A stretch of 64,000 bases of DNA from Paenibacillus sp. FSL R5-0912 (GTDB lineage Bacteria > Bacillota > Bacilli > Paenibacillales > Paenibacillaceae), in contig NZ_CP009282.1 in NCBI RefSeq assembly GCF_000758605.1, forward strand, positions 1,178,001 through 1,242,000. Reading direction: 5' to 3'. The position numbers were made by a program, and so were the translations under genes. The notes under the pieces were generated by a model that saw nothing but the letters and a program-made list of their open reading frames with translations, ran no database searches and was not told the origin of the DNA. The first letter of the stretch is position 1. Each line of letters begins with the position of its first letter. This document shows positions 1 through 9,256 of this stretch, one piece after another.

Positions 1-692
1 GCAATGGTCATGCCGTCTTCAGTCAGCAGCGAGATGGAGCCCTTGCTCCCGAGCTGGATATTCTCGATCTGCTGCTGATATTGGCTGTTGTTCATGGAGA
101 TCAGCAGCACGCCCTTGAGGTCCTCATACAAATCAAAGGGAACGCGTGAGATATAATAGGTTGAAGAGTCCAGCACCGCAAGTCCCGGCAGCGAGTGCTT
201 GTCCAGGAAAAGATTGGGCCGGCCCGATTCCAGATACGCTTCTATCAGCGGACGGTACCGGGACTCCCCGAGCTGGGCCGGGGCTTCCGTCGAAGAGAGC
301 ACCTCTCCGGTGATTGCGGAATAGACCTGCAGCCCCTCCACATTTCCGATAATGGCCGAGGCGTTGCTGAGCACGGAGATCAGATCCTTTTTGCGGACAA
401 CCTCCTCAAAATATTGAGCCGACGGGGAGACCAGCGCGCCCTGAATGGACGAGATACGGGAGTACTGCTCGCTTAATTCCCGCAGTCTAATCATGGTTAA
501 TTCAATCCGGTCTATGACCTGATTGACCAGCTGGGCGTTCAGGCGGTTCACCTGCTGCTCCACCGTTGTGCTGGAGACGCTTACAGAAATAAATGACAAT
601 ACAATCAGCGGAACCACAGAGATGGCGAACATAACCACAATCATCTTGATATAGAAGCTCCGCCGCAAAAAGCTGAAGAAGGGTGAATTCAT
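1..692 (-). CDS. Membrane sensor / regulator with extracellular sensing domain (3' part outside window)
   Basis: Open reading frame from an ATG at 692 that runs off the left edge, with about 230 codons visible. The N-terminus has a basic stretch and then one hydrophobic segment (about residues 13-36), followed by a long polar region rich in coiled-coil and sensor-like sequence, as in the extracellular double-Cache domains of Firmicute sugar sensors. It is divergent from the sugar ABC operon that starts at 917. In Paenibacillus this position is typically held by a YesM-type histidine kinase or by a membrane-bound AraC regulator. The part that would tell these apart (HAMP-kinase or HTH) lies outside the window, so I leave the class open. 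The ribosome site is weak. Confidence 0.75.
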   Translation of the reverse strand, partial: MNSPFFSFLRRSFYIKMIVVMFAISVVPLIVLSFISVSVSSTTVEQQVNRLNAQLVNQVIDRIELTMIRLRELSEQYSRISSIQGALVSPSAQYFEEVVRKKDLISVLSNASAIIGNVEGLQVYSAITGEVLSSTEAPAQLGESRYRPLIEAYLESGRPNLFLDKHSLPGLAVLDSSTYYISRVPFDLYEDLKGVLLISMNNSQYQQQIENIQLGSKGSISLLTEDGMTI

Positions 693-856
693 AGGGGCCA
701 CATCCGTTACTGGGTTTTGGACTCCGGATACCGGGCAGGCTATCCTATAAAGATTATAGTACATTGTAGAATGGGTAGAAACCTGGAACACAGCGAATCT
801 TAAAAATGGTGACACTTTGGCTCGAATCCGGCATGTTCACAAGCCGGGGCGTCTTC

Positions 857-894
857 TATAATCCAAAGTGTAAGGATAATGTAAACGCAATCAA
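857..894 (+). promoter_or_regulatory. Candidate promoter -10 and perfect cre (CcpA) site in operon leader
   Basis: A TATAAT lies at 857-862, with TGTTCA 17 bases upstream as a poor -35. At 879-894 the sequence ATGTAAACGCAATCAA fits the cre consensus WTGNNANCGNNNNCAW at every fixed position. Its place about 10 bases after the expected transcript start suggests road-block repression by CcpA when preferred sugars are present. The start codon of the lipoprotein gene follows at 917. Confidence 0.65.
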
Positions 895-916
895 TACAAG
901 CAAATGGGGGATGACA

Positions 917-2482
917 ATGAGTTTCAAAAGAAAGCTTGTACCGCTTGTGGCCTCAGCGGCGTTGATGGTAACCACCCTGGCGGCCTGCTCCGGTGATAAT
1001 AATCCAGCGGCAGGCAGCACGGCCGCACCGGAAGGCGGGACACAGGCGGGCACGGCCGCCAAGCCGGCCAGCATCAAGGCGATGACCATTCTCTTCGGCA
1101 ATCCGCCGGAGATGACCAACAACAAAGCGCTCGAGGATCTGGAGAAGCGCGGTAATGTAGATCTGAACGTAACCTTCGTGCCATCCGAAGCCTACACTGA
1201 CAAGCTCTCCGTGGCTGTATCCGCCGGAGATTCCTATGACCTGCTGCTGATGGATGGAGGGAAGGATGACAAATTCAACAACCTGGTGAAGATGGGCGCT
1301 TTTCATGACCTGACGCCTTATCTGGAGAAGACGGAGAACATCAGCAAGATTGATGAGGTTGTCTGGAACGGAGCTAAGATTGAAGGCAAAACATACGGAA
1401 TTCCCCGGCCGCGCGGCCTGTACGGCGGCGGTGAAGCCAACATCCTGATCCGCAAGGACTGGCTGGACAAGTATAATCTGGAGGTCCCGAAGACCATCGA
1501 TGAGCTGACAAATGCTCTTATGGTATTCAAGGAGAATGATCCGGCTGGCGGCGGCAAAACCATTCCGTTTACGATCTATGGTTCAGACGGCGTGAACAGC
1601 CCCGGACCTTTCTCGGGGGTACTCCCGATTCAATATGCTTTTGGTATCCCGAATGTATGGAAGCTGGAGGGGGAGAACGTCGTACGTGATTTCCAGACTC
1701 CCGAATACAAGGCATTCCTGGAGTGGCTCAGAGATTCCTGGAGCAAAGGCCTGATTGACAAGGATGCGCCGGTGCTCAAGAACCAGGGTCAGGCACGGAG
1801 TAAATTCCTCGCAGGTACTGCGGGTGCTTTTGTAGGGAATGTCAGTGACATCGTGGAGACCAACGTGGAGAAGCTGAAGCAGACGGACCCGAATGCTGAA
1901 ATAGCGATTGTCGATGTGCTGGAAGGCGCAGACGGACAGAAGGGTGCTTCGATCCTCTCCGGGTACTACGGATTATGGGCGATTCCAAGCTCTGTGCCGG
2001 AAGAGAAGGTACAGCAGATTGTCGATTTCCTTGATTTCACCGCCTCCGAGGAGAATGTAGCCTTCTCCAAAGCGGGAGTCACCGGCATACATTCCAGTGA
2101 TTTCAAGGATGGGGTGGCTGTACAGACCGAGGAGCAGAAGAAGCAGTATGAGCTGGATAAGCCGAACAATTTCATCCTGGAGAACCGGGCAGATCCATAT
2201 GTGTACGCCAACTCCAAGGAACCGGAGATTCTGACGCTGCAAAAGACCGTGCTGGATACGATCAGTACCATCGGGGTGGAGAATCCGTTCCTCAGCTACA
2301 ACTCCCAGTACGCCAGCAAGAATCCGGACAGCTATAAGAAAATGAGTGCTGTCATGACCAAATATGTGCTGGGTGAAGGCACCTGGGAGGATGTACAGAA
2401 GGAGATTGATACCTGGACTACGGGTGCAGGTGTACAGATTACCAAGGAGCTGCTGGATCAGTATCGTGCCGAGCATCAATAA
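917..2482 (+). CDS. Extracellular sugar-binding lipoprotein of ABC importer (LplA-like)
   Basis: Captures an oligosaccharide outside the membrane and delivers it to the two permeases encoded next. The 521-residue product starts with a lysine-rich signal peptide and a lipobox ending in L-A-A-C (near residue 24), so it should be anchored to the membrane by a lipidated cysteine. An acidic/alanine-rich linker and a family-1 type solute-binding fold of the large LplA/YtcQ group follow. I chose ATG 917 because GGGGG at 906-910 lies 6 bases upstream; an in-frame ATG at 911 and a long upstream extension to 806 lack a ribosome site and would bury the signal peptide. The lyase gene downstream suggests a uronic-acid-containing glycan as source of the substrate (inference). 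Confidence 0.88.
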   Translation: MSFKRKLVPLVASAALMVTTLAACSGDNNPAAGSTAAPEGGTQAGTAAKPASIKAMTILFGNPPEMTNNKALEDLEKRGNVDLNVTFVPSEAYTDKLSVAVSAGDSYDLLLMDGGKDDKFNNLVKMGAFHDLTPYLEKTENISKIDEVVWNGAKIEGKTYGIPRPRGLYGGGEANILIRKDWLDKYNLEVPKTIDELTNALMVFKENDPAGGGKTIPFTIYGSDGVNSPGPFSGVLPIQYAFGIPNVWKLEGENVVRDFQTPEYKAFLEWLRDSWSKGLIDKDAPVLKNQGQARSKFLAGTAGAFVGNVSDIVETNVEKLKQTDPNAEIAIVDVLEGADGQKGASILSGYYGLWAIPSSVPEEKVQQIVDFLDFTASEENVAFSKAGVTGIHSSDFKDGVAVQTEEQKKQYELDKPNNFILENRADPYVYANSKEPEILTLQKTVLDTISTIGVENPFLSYNSQYASKNPDSYKKMSAVMTKYVLGEGTWEDVQKEIDTWTTGAGVQITKELLDQYRAEHQ

Positions 2483-2504
2483 GGAACACCTAAATATAAA
2501 CAGA

Positions 2505-2537
2505 GGCAAAGGAGGGGGAGATCCCCTTTCTTTTGCC
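2505..2537 (+). terminator. Intra-operon stem-loop (attenuator / mRNA processing hairpin)
   Basis: GGCAAAGGAGGGG at 2505-2517 pairs with CCCCTTTCTTTTGCC at 2523-2537, with only small irregularities. No strong U-run follows and the permease start is just downstream. A hairpin at this point often leaves more mRNA for the binding protein than for the permeases. Function is inferred from position. Confidence 0.5.
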
Positions 2538-2559
2538 CATGGATAAGGAGGTTTAGCCT

Positions 2560-3468
2560 GTGCAGAGAGCTTTACGCCCTAGACGGTTTCATCAATTGTG
2601 GCCTTTTTATTTACTGGCGGCACCGGGTATTCTCTATTTTCTCATTTTTCATTACATTCCGATGACGGGACTCATTCTGGCCTTCAAGGAATACAGCCCG
2701 TTCAAGGGCATTATGAACAGCCCGTGGGTGGGGCTGGATAATTTCAGACAGTTTTTCGGAACCTCCGATTTCTATATGTTGCTGAAAAATACACTGCTGA
2801 TCAGTCTGCTGAACCTGATTATTTATTTTCCGTTTACGATCCTCCTGTCGTTACTCCTGAATGAAGTGCGGCTCAAAGTGTTCAAACGGGTATCGCAGAC
2901 GATCGTCTATCTGCCTCATTTCCTGTCCTGGGTCGTTATTTACGGGATTACGATTTCGTTCTTCGGGCCTTCAGGCGTTATTAATCATTATCTCAGCCAG
3001 TGGTTTGACGGCAATGCCAATTTCCTGGTGAGCAATGAATGGTTCCGGCCGCTGGTCATCTTCCAGTCCATCTGGAAGGATGCAGGCTGGGGGACAATTA
3101 TCTTCCTGGCGGCACTGGCGGGGATCAACCCCGAGCAGTATGAAGCGGCCAAGGTGGATGGAGCGAGCCGGCTGCAGAGCATCTGGCATATTACCCTCCC
3201 CGGCATCAAGAGCACGATTGTTATACTGCTGCTGCTCCGCCTGGGCTCCTCTATGGACTCCAACTTTATGCAGATCTTCCTGATGACCAACAGCCTCAAC
3301 CTGGATGTCTCCAATGTGTTCGATCTGTTCGTCTACCATATCGGTCTGGAGCAATTCAATTACAGCTTCGCGATTACCGTAGGCATGTTCAAATCCGTTG
3401 CCAGTCTGATCCTTGTAGTCGGGGCCAATTATGCGGCAAAGCTGCTTGGCGAAGAAGGCATATTCTAG
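2560..3468 (+). CDS. Sugar ABC transporter permease, LplB type
   Basis: One of two membrane subunits of the importer. The 302-residue product has about six hydrophobic segments, the first near residues 13-33, and the cytoplasmic EAA loop (EQYEAAKVDGA..., about 192-215) that contacts the ATPase. The start is a GTG at 2560, 8 bases after AAGGAGG (2545-2551). It lies between the lipoprotein and the second permease on one transcript. No ATPase gene is present in the operon; this family normally shares an MsmX-like ATPase encoded elsewhere (family knowledge). Confidence 0.92.
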   Translation: MQRALRPRRFHQLWPFYLLAAPGILYFLIFHYIPMTGLILAFKEYSPFKGIMNSPWVGLDNFRQFFGTSDFYMLLKNTLLISLLNLIIYFPFTILLSLLLNEVRLKVFKRVSQTIVYLPHFLSWVVIYGITISFFGPSGVINHYLSQWFDGNANFLVSNEWFRPLVIFQSIWKDAGWGTIIFLAALAGINPEQYEAAKVDGASRLQSIWHITLPGIKSTIVILLLLRLGSSMDSNFMQIFLMTNSLNLDVSNVFDLFVYHIGLEQFNYSFAITVGMFKSVASLILVVGANYAAKLLGEEGIF

Positions 3469-3492
3469 AACAAGAACAGGAGTGGAGACGCT

Positions 3493-4362
3493 ATGAAGCT
3501 CAAGGCAACAGGGTTTGACACCATTATTGTAGTTATTATCTGCTTAATCAGTCTGCTGGTTATTCTGCCTTTTCTATACATTATCGCGGTATCCTTCAGT
3601 CCGCCCGGAGATTCAATGGCCGGGAATTTCTTCATCTGGCCCAAGCACTGGACGCTGGATGCTTACAGCTATCTGCTGAATGCGAATACGTTCCTGACCT
3701 CGGTCAAGAACTCCGTTATTATCACGGTAATGGGTACGCTGCTTAGCCTGTTTGTATCGATTACCCTGGCCTATGCCTTATCCAAGAAGTTTCTGCCCGG
3801 CCGCCGCATCATGCTGCTGATTATTTTCTTCACCATGATCTTTCACGGCGGTATGATTCCCAGTTATCTGGTGGTCAAAAATCTGGGTCTGATCGATTCT
3901 TACTGGGCAGTGGTGCTTCCGGCGGCTTCCAGCGCTTTTAATATCATGGTCATCCGCTCGTTCTTCCAGAGCCTGCCGGAAAGTCTGGATGAAGCGGCAA
4001 GAATTGACGGGGCAGGAGAGTTCAGGATTCTGTATTCGGTCGTGCTCCCGCTGTCCAAACCGATCATCGCCACGTTTACGCTGTTCTTCATGGTGCAGTT
4101 CTGGAATGAGTTCTTCTCTGCGGTCATCTATCTGAATGATACATCGCGCTGGCCGATTCAGCCGCTCCTGCGGCAGATGGTGGCGATCAGTGCCTCCAAT
4201 ATTTCGGCAGAGGCTGCAGTTGACGCACAGCTTGCGGCCAACCTTGGACCGAATGTCCAGAATGCGGCGATATTGCTCGCCATGCTGCCAATTGTAATCG
4301 TGTATCCGTTCCTGCAGAAGTATTTCGCCAAAGGAGCCATGCTCGGTTCGATTAAGGAATAG
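3493..4362 (+). CDS. Sugar ABC transporter permease, LplC/YtcP type
   Basis: Second membrane subunit of the same importer, 289 residues. The N-terminal transmembrane segment is at about 11-33, further segments follow, and the EAA loop (PESLDEAARIDGAGEF) is at about 162-185. It has the typical C-terminal end of the family (...FLQKYFAKGAMLGSIKE), which also occurs in the second cluster at 63.4 kb. The stop is immediately followed by the lyase gene region, so it is probably translated from the same mRNA. Confidence 0.92.
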   Translation: MKLKATGFDTIIVVIICLISLLVILPFLYIIAVSFSPPGDSMAGNFFIWPKHWTLDAYSYLLNANTFLTSVKNSVIITVMGTLLSLFVSITLAYALSKKFLPGRRIMLLIIFFTMIFHGGMIPSYLVVKNLGLIDSYWAVVLPAASSAFNIMVIRSFFQSLPESLDEAARIDGAGEFRILYSVVLPLSKPIIATFTLFFMVQFWNEFFSAVIYLNDTSRWPIQPLLRQMVAISASNISAEAAVDAQLAANLGPNVQNAAILLAMLPIVIVYPFLQKYFAKGAMLGSIKE

Positions 4363-4404
4363 ATGCGGATCAGATCCGTTAAACCAATAAAGGTGAGGGT
4401 TCAA

Positions 4405-6615
4405 ATGACGATTGGGTATAAAGACTTGCGCCATAATCCTATATATACAAAGCCGCAGCTGTCGGATGAAGAATTCCTCGGCACCATGCTGGACTTGAGC
4501 AGACCTGAGCTTGCCGGTGTGGCCGTACAGCTGAAGACAGGTGATGTCCTGGCTGCACGGAATGCCTATCTGGAGGTCGTTGCAGCAGGTAACAACGGGA
4601 GATATTACTTTGAAGTGAAGGATGTTCCCAAGCTTCAGGCGTATGCCGCAAGCTACTACGGCCATGAGGAGGAAGCGTTGCAGACAATCGCTGAGGCAGA
4701 CCGGATCGTAGAAGGGGATATCCCGCTATTCAAAGGGAAAAGAGTGGTCTTTCCGCGCGGCACCTATGACTGGAACAGCTGGCTGTATGACAGCTCACAG
4801 TATCAGCTGCATCTGACCCGGTTCGTATATGTGAAGCATCTGTCCAGAGCTTATGCGCTGACCGGTGATGAGAAATACGCCAAATGCTTCAATGACATGA
4901 TCAGCGACTTCATCGATGATAATAGGGTGCCGGTGGATGATACGTTCCGTTCCGAGCATTCGACCTGGGACCCGCTGTCTGTCGGGGTGCGGCTGTTTAT
5001 GCTGCCGGAAGCCTTCATCATCTTCTTCAGCTCACCTGCGTTCGAGCCTGAGGTTAAGCTGAAGCTGATCAAGTCCTTCCAGGAGCACGGGCAGTATGTG
5101 CGCAAATACCATGCCGGCGGCGGCAATCATGTCTGCATGCAGCTGCGGGGGCTGATCCAGACGGCGCTGCTCCTGCCGGAGCTGAAGGATTCCGCAGAAT
5201 GGCTGGAGTACGGGCTGCGTGAGCTGCCGGGATATATCCGCCAGAACGTATATGCGGATGGGGTACAGTTCGAAGGCAGTCCTAATTATCATCTGATCGT
5301 GATGCGCGATCTGTATGAACTGGTGGCACTGTTCCATAAGCTTGGAATCGACGCCGGGGAGTATCGCGACACCTTGGAGAAGATGTTCACTGTGACGATG
5401 CATCTGCTGGCTCCCGACGGACAGCTGGTCAAATTCGGCGATACCGATGTGCAGGTGGTCAGCGAGCTGCGCAATGTCATGAGCCTAGGCGCTTATCTGT
5501 ATCAGCGCGGCGATTTCAAAGCGCTGGGGCATGAGCGGCTGCCGTTCTCCCTGCTCTGGAGAGTAGGGCCGGATGCGGTGCAGCAATATGAGCAGCTGAA
5601 GGCGAAGCAGCCTGCCGAAACGGCAGCCTGCTTCCCGATTGGAGGTTACATTACCTCCAGGCAGGGCTGGAGCCGGGAAGACATGTACATGGCGATGCGT
5701 GCAGGTGTTGGAGTGGGCGGACATGCCCATTCGGATGCGCTGAGCCTGGTACTCTACGCCGGAGGGCGCGAGCTGCTGGCGGATTCAGGCATGGGCTTGT
5801 TCGAGTGGAACAAGGAACGCAAGTACACCGTATCCACCCGCGCCCATAACACGGTAGTGGTGGATGGCGAGGACCAGCATGTCCGCAGCTTTCACTGGAA
5901 TACGCCGGCTACGGCAAGCTGCAGAATCTGGGATACCCAGTTTAATGAAGGGTATGACTACACCTTTGCGAGCCAATACGGATATACCCGTTACGATGAT
6001 CCGGTGATCCATTCCCGCAAGGTGCTATTCATCAAGAACAGCTACTGGCTGATCGTGGATCTGTTTGAAGCGAAGGAGCAGCACCATTATGAGCAGTATT
6101 TTCATCTGCCTACCGGAGGGGCGGGGTATGACTGCCACAGCGGGGAAGTATCCACACAGCTGGCGGAGGCCAATCTGCTGCTGAAGCATCTGCCGGCCGG
6201 CCACGCTGAGGACCAGCTGGTGCTTGAGCCGGGACTGATTTTCAAGCAGGGGGAGTATGCTGAGAGTCCGGTGGTGAAGCGTTCGCTAACTGTGACGGGG
6301 AGGACGGCAATCGTAACGCTTGCCATTCCGTTCGGAACGGAGAAACCTAAGGTGACCATTGAGCCCCTGCCTGCACGGATGAACGGGAACGAGCTATCTG
6401 CTGAAGAGGCAACGGCCCTGCGTATTGTAATGGGAGATAGAGTAGATGAAATCTGCTTATACCATGGCAGTGTAGAGGTGGAGGGCTACCTTGATCATAC
6501 CGGCAATATCATTGCTGAAGCACTGCTGCCGCGCAAGAAAGAGCCGGAAGGCTTGGAGTTTGCCGGGGGCAGCTATAGCCGGGATGTTATTGTACATACC
6601 GGTTCCAAATCATAA
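4405..6615 (+). CDS. Heparinase II/III-family polysaccharide lyase
   Basis: Predicted to cleave uronic-acid-containing oligosaccharides by beta-elimination. The protein (736 residues from ATG 4405) has an N-terminal helical toroid half, including NHVCMQLRGL near residue 240, and a C-terminal beta-sandwich half containing GVGVGGHAHSDALS (near residues 434-447), which fits the conserved histidine-bearing motif of the heparinase II/III domain. There is no signal peptide, so it should act in the cytoplasm on imported oligosaccharides. Start: AGGTGAG at 4391-4397 favours 4405; an ATG at 4363, touching the stop of the permease gene, is an alternative that adds 14 residues. Exact substrate unknown. 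Confidence 0.82.
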   Translation: MTIGYKDLRHNPIYTKPQLSDEEFLGTMLDLSRPELAGVAVQLKTGDVLAARNAYLEVVAAGNNGRYYFEVKDVPKLQAYAASYYGHEEEALQTIAEADRIVEGDIPLFKGKRVVFPRGTYDWNSWLYDSSQYQLHLTRFVYVKHLSRAYALTGDEKYAKCFNDMISDFIDDNRVPVDDTFRSEHSTWDPLSVGVRLFMLPEAFIIFFSSPAFEPEVKLKLIKSFQEHGQYVRKYHAGGGNHVCMQLRGLIQTALLLPELKDSAEWLEYGLRELPGYIRQNVYADGVQFEGSPNYHLIVMRDLYELVALFHKLGIDAGEYRDTLEKMFTVTMHLLAPDGQLVKFGDTDVQVVSELRNVMSLGAYLYQRGDFKALGHERLPFSLLWRVGPDAVQQYEQLKAKQPAETAACFPIGGYITSRQGWSREDMYMAMRAGVGVGGHAHSDALSLVLYAGGRELLADSGMGLFEWNKERKYTVSTRAHNTVVVDGEDQHVRSFHWNTPATASCRIWDTQFNEGYDYTFASQYGYTRYDDPVIHSRKVLFIKNSYWLIVDLFEAKEQHHYEQYFHLPTGGAGYDCHSGEVSTQLAEANLLLKHLPAGHAEDQLVLEPGLIFKQGEYAESPVVKRSLTVTGRTAIVTLAIPFGTEKPKVTIEPLPARMNGNELSAEEATALRIVMGDRVDEICLYHGSVEVEGYLDHTGNIIAEALLPRKKEPEGLEFAGGSYSRDVIVHTGSKS

Positions 6616-6626
6616 AGGCTGAAATG

Positions 6627-6665
6627 AACAACGTCCATCCTGAACCGGGGTGGGCGTTGTTTTAG
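6627..6665 (+). terminator. Rho-independent terminator of the lyase operon
   Basis: AACAACGTCCATCC pairs with GGGTGGGCGTTGTT around a short loop and runs into TTTT. It follows the lyase stop at 6615 by 11 bases. Confidence 0.8.
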
Positions 6666-7013
6666 TTGTTCGTTGCGATTGGAATGCTGGCAGGACCGGC
6701 TAAGTCCAGGGGGTTCTAACTCTGCCAGGTTGTTTGAGAACGGACCGGGTGCGACTAGGGCAACTCTTACTCCTGGCCAAAATCAACTTTGGCTGGATAA
6801 ACGGACTCCATGCTTACTTCCCTGCGACTATCTGTCCCCCAGCCGCCGCAGTAGCATTGCAAGAAAGCTTACCTTCTGGACGAGTCTGAAAAGTGGATAA
6901 AAATGAGACTGTTTTAAAGTGTGAAAAATAAGATTCCAATCTTCAATATAGTTGTTGCAACCGTTATCATGTTATAATTTTAGATATAATTTGAATGATT
7001 ATGGAGGGACTCT
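6666..7013. other. Intergenic region without a recognised gene
   Basis: No ORF with a ribosome site and recognisable product is present. Near the right end, TATAAT occurs at 6973-6978 and again at 6985-6990, either of which could be the -10 of the regulator gene starting at 7014. Neither has a convincing -35. The rest shows nothing I recognise. Confidence 0.5.
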
Positions 7014-8021
7014 ATGCGGAACTCTTTGGAACTGCTTGAGGATGTCGTGGATACACAGGCGCTGCAGATCATTCAGGACGATCTTGCTGCGGTGACGGAT
7101 ATGGCTGTGCTCACCGTCGATGCTGGCGGCAAGCCGGTGACTCGGCACAGCAAATGCACGGACTTTTGCAGAGCGATGAGATCGGCCACCCAGTCCTCCC
7201 GGTTATGTGAGAGCTGTGATTACCGCGGGGGATATGCCGCACAGAGTATGCAGCGCCCCTATGTCTATAAATGCCATATGGGGATTGTGGATATGGCGGT
7301 ACCGCTGGTAGTCGGCAGCAAGTACCTTGGCTCCATTATGCTGGGGCAGATCTCTATTCCCGCACAGGATACCGGTAAGAAGCTTGATATGCTGAGCGCA
7401 ACCAGCACTCCAGATCAGAGGGAGCATGACAGCATGCTGGAGGAATATTACCGGAGCCTTCCGGTGATGTCTTATGAACGGATCGAATCCGTAGCCCGTC
7501 TGGTCACCCACATGAGCCATTATATAACCGGCAGGGTAGGCGCCAGGAACCGGACTTATGTATTCGGCACTTCTGCAGCTGCTGCGGATGTGAAGCTTAC
7601 AGAAGAAGCAGCACTGGTACATGAGCTTCCCCGGCAACTGGTACAGGAAGAGGTGGACGGGCCGACTGACAGGAAGCAGGCTCCGGGCACAATAGGCGGG
7701 AGCCTCAGGCTGAAGCCAGCGCTGGAGCATATGCATGGGCATTTCCGGGAGCGGCTGAGACTGGCGGACATGGCCCAGTTATGCTGGATCAGCGCGGATT
7801 ATTTCAGCAGGCTGTTCCGGCAGGAGACGGGCAGCACCTTTTCTTCCTATATAAATAGCCTTAGGCTGGAGGAAGCGAAACGTAGTCTGGTGGAGGGGGA
7901 AGAATCTGTGGTGAGCATCGCATATTCGCTGGGTTTTGAGGATAGCGGGTATTTCATCCGGACCTTCAAAAAAGCTACAGGAGAAACACCGGCGGTCTAC
8001 CGCCTGAAGAGCCGTGCATAA
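7014..8021 (+). CDS. PocR-domain AraC-family transcriptional regulator
   Basis: A 335-residue one-component regulator. Residues about 5-165 form a PocR sensory domain with the cysteine set C..C..C..C in HSKCTDFCRAM, RLCESCDYRGG and YKCHMG, which in this family accompanies sensing of small polyols such as propanediol or glycerol. Residues about 236-335 are two AraC-type helix-turn-helix motifs (ADMAQLCWISADYFSRLFRQ and VVSIAYSLGFEDSGYFIRTFKK). GGAGG lies 8 bases before ATG 7014. It precedes gldA-dhaK-dhaL in the same direction with a 134-base gap, so it is the likely activator of that operon (inference from neighbours). Confidence 0.85.
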   Translation: MRNSLELLEDVVDTQALQIIQDDLAAVTDMAVLTVDAGGKPVTRHSKCTDFCRAMRSATQSSRLCESCDYRGGYAAQSMQRPYVYKCHMGIVDMAVPLVVGSKYLGSIMLGQISIPAQDTGKKLDMLSATSTPDQREHDSMLEEYYRSLPVMSYERIESVARLVTHMSHYITGRVGARNRTYVFGTSAAAADVKLTEEAALVHELPRQLVQEEVDGPTDRKQAPGTIGGSLRLKPALEHMHGHFRERLRLADMAQLCWISADYFSRLFRQETGSTFSSYINSLRLEEAKRSLVEGEESVVSIAYSLGFEDSGYFIRTFKKATGETPAVYRLKSRA

Positions 8022-8115
8022 TCCATGCTGCGCTGGGAGTTTATAGGATGAAATGACGGAATAGTTCTATACAAGATCGTGCAATGCCAAACAGCAGCAA
8101 AGCGTTTATACTGAG

Positions 8116-8131
8116 TAGGAAGCGTTTACAA
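8116..8131 (+). promoter_or_regulatory. cre-like CcpA site before gldA
   Basis: TAGGAAGCGTTTACAA differs from the cre consensus WTGNNANCGNNNNCAW at one position (A for T at position 2). It ends 24 bases before the gldA start. Glycerol genes are commonly under catabolite repression, which supports the call. Confidence 0.5.
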
Positions 8132-8155
8132 ATCCTGCCTAAGGAGTGCTGTGAA

Positions 8156-9256
8156 ATGAGAAAAATACTAACCTCTCCCTCTAAATATGTTCAGGGCAAA
8201 GATGAGCTGTACAACATCGGGGACTATGTAACGATCTATGGACGGAAAGCGCTGTTGGTGGCGCATAAGGATGATCAGGCCCGGGTTCAGGAGTACCTGG
8301 ACAAAGCGGTTGCCAAAGGCGGATTCGAATTCGTAACCGGCGGGTTCGGCGGGGAATGTACACTGAAGGAGATTGACCGGCTGGAACAGTTCGCAGCGGC
8401 AGAAGGCTGTGACGTCATTGTCGGCCTCGGCGGCGGCAAAGCGCTGGATACCGCCAAAGCCATCGCCAACCGGGCGAGAATTGCCATTATTGTCGTGCCG
8501 ACGATTGCGGCGACCGACGCACCGTGCAGCGGCTCTTCCGTAATTTATTCGGAGCATGGCGAGTTCGAATCCTATCTGTATGCGCGGCAGAATCCGAATG
8601 TGGTGCTGGTGGATACCGGAATCATTGCCAATGCACCGACTCGTTTTCTGGTGGCCGGGATGGGGGATGCGCTGTCGACCTTTTTTGAGGCGAGATCCTG
8701 TGTCAGAGGGTTCACCTATAACAATTCCGGGGCGGTAAGCACGAAGGCGGCGATGGAGCTGGCCCGTCTCTGTTACGAAACACTGCTGGAGGACGGACTG
8801 AAGGCCAAAGCGGCCAATGACAGCAAGGTGGTTACGCAGTCGCTGGAGAATATTATCGAGACGAATATCCTGCTCAGCGGGCTTGGATTCGAGAGCGGGG
8901 GACTTGCGGCAGCGCATGCCGTGCATAACGGGCTGACCCTTCTGGAGGAGACTCATCATTATTATCACGGGGAAAAGGTGGCTTTCGGCACGCTGGTGCA
9001 CATGGTGCTGGAGAATGCGCCGCAGGAAGAACTGGACACGGTGCTTGGCTTCTGCAAGTCGCTCGGATTACCTACCTGCCTGAAGGAATTGGGTGTTACC
9101 GATATCAGTGAAGCCCGGCTGATGCCGGTGGCCGAAAGAGCCTGTGCCGAAGGGGAGTCCATTCATAATATGCCGTTCCCGGTTACGAAGTATGATGTAT
9201 ATGCGGCCATTCTGGCTGCGGACCGGCTGGGCGGAAGCGGAGGCGAAGCCAGATGA
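8156..9256 (+). CDS. gldA: Glycerol dehydrogenase (iron/zinc-containing alcohol dehydrogenase family)
   Basis: Oxidises glycerol to dihydroxyacetone with NAD+ in the cytoplasm. The 366-residue length is normal for GldA. Visible motifs: the NAD-binding glycine stretch VGLGGGKALDTAKA, PTIAATDAPCSGSSVIY, and metal ligands of the type D/H/H, including AAAHAVHNGLT and HHYYHGEKVAFG. Start: ATG 8156 with AAGGAG upstream; an in-frame ATG at 8084 without a ribosome site is rejected. The stop overlaps the dhaK start by 4 bases, so product and consumer of dihydroxyacetone are translationally coupled. Confidence 0.93.
   Translation: MRKILTSPSKYVQGKDELYNIGDYVTIYGRKALLVAHKDDQARVQEYLDKAVAKGGFEFVTGGFGGECTLKEIDRLEQFAAAEGCDVIVGLGGGKALDTAKAIANRARIAIIVVPTIAATDAPCSGSSVIYSEHGEFESYLYARQNPNVVLVDTGIIANAPTRFLVAGMGDALSTFFEARSCVRGFTYNNSGAVSTKAAMELARLCYETLLEDGLKAKAANDSKVVTQSLENIIETNILLSGLGFESGGLAAAHAVHNGLTLLEETHHYYHGEKVAFGTLVHMVLENAPQEELDTVLGFCKSLGLPTCLKELGVTDISEARLMPVAERACAEGESIHNMPFPVTKYDVYAAILAADRLGGSGGEAR

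Noticed and set aside
806..916. N-terminal extension of the lipoprotein gene to 806
   Set aside because: It would cover the -10 and cre site and hide the signal peptide; ATG 917 has the ribosome site.
6673..6900. 75-codon ORF between the lyase operon and the PocR regulator
   Set aside because: No ribosome site and no resemblance to any family; it starts right after a terminator.
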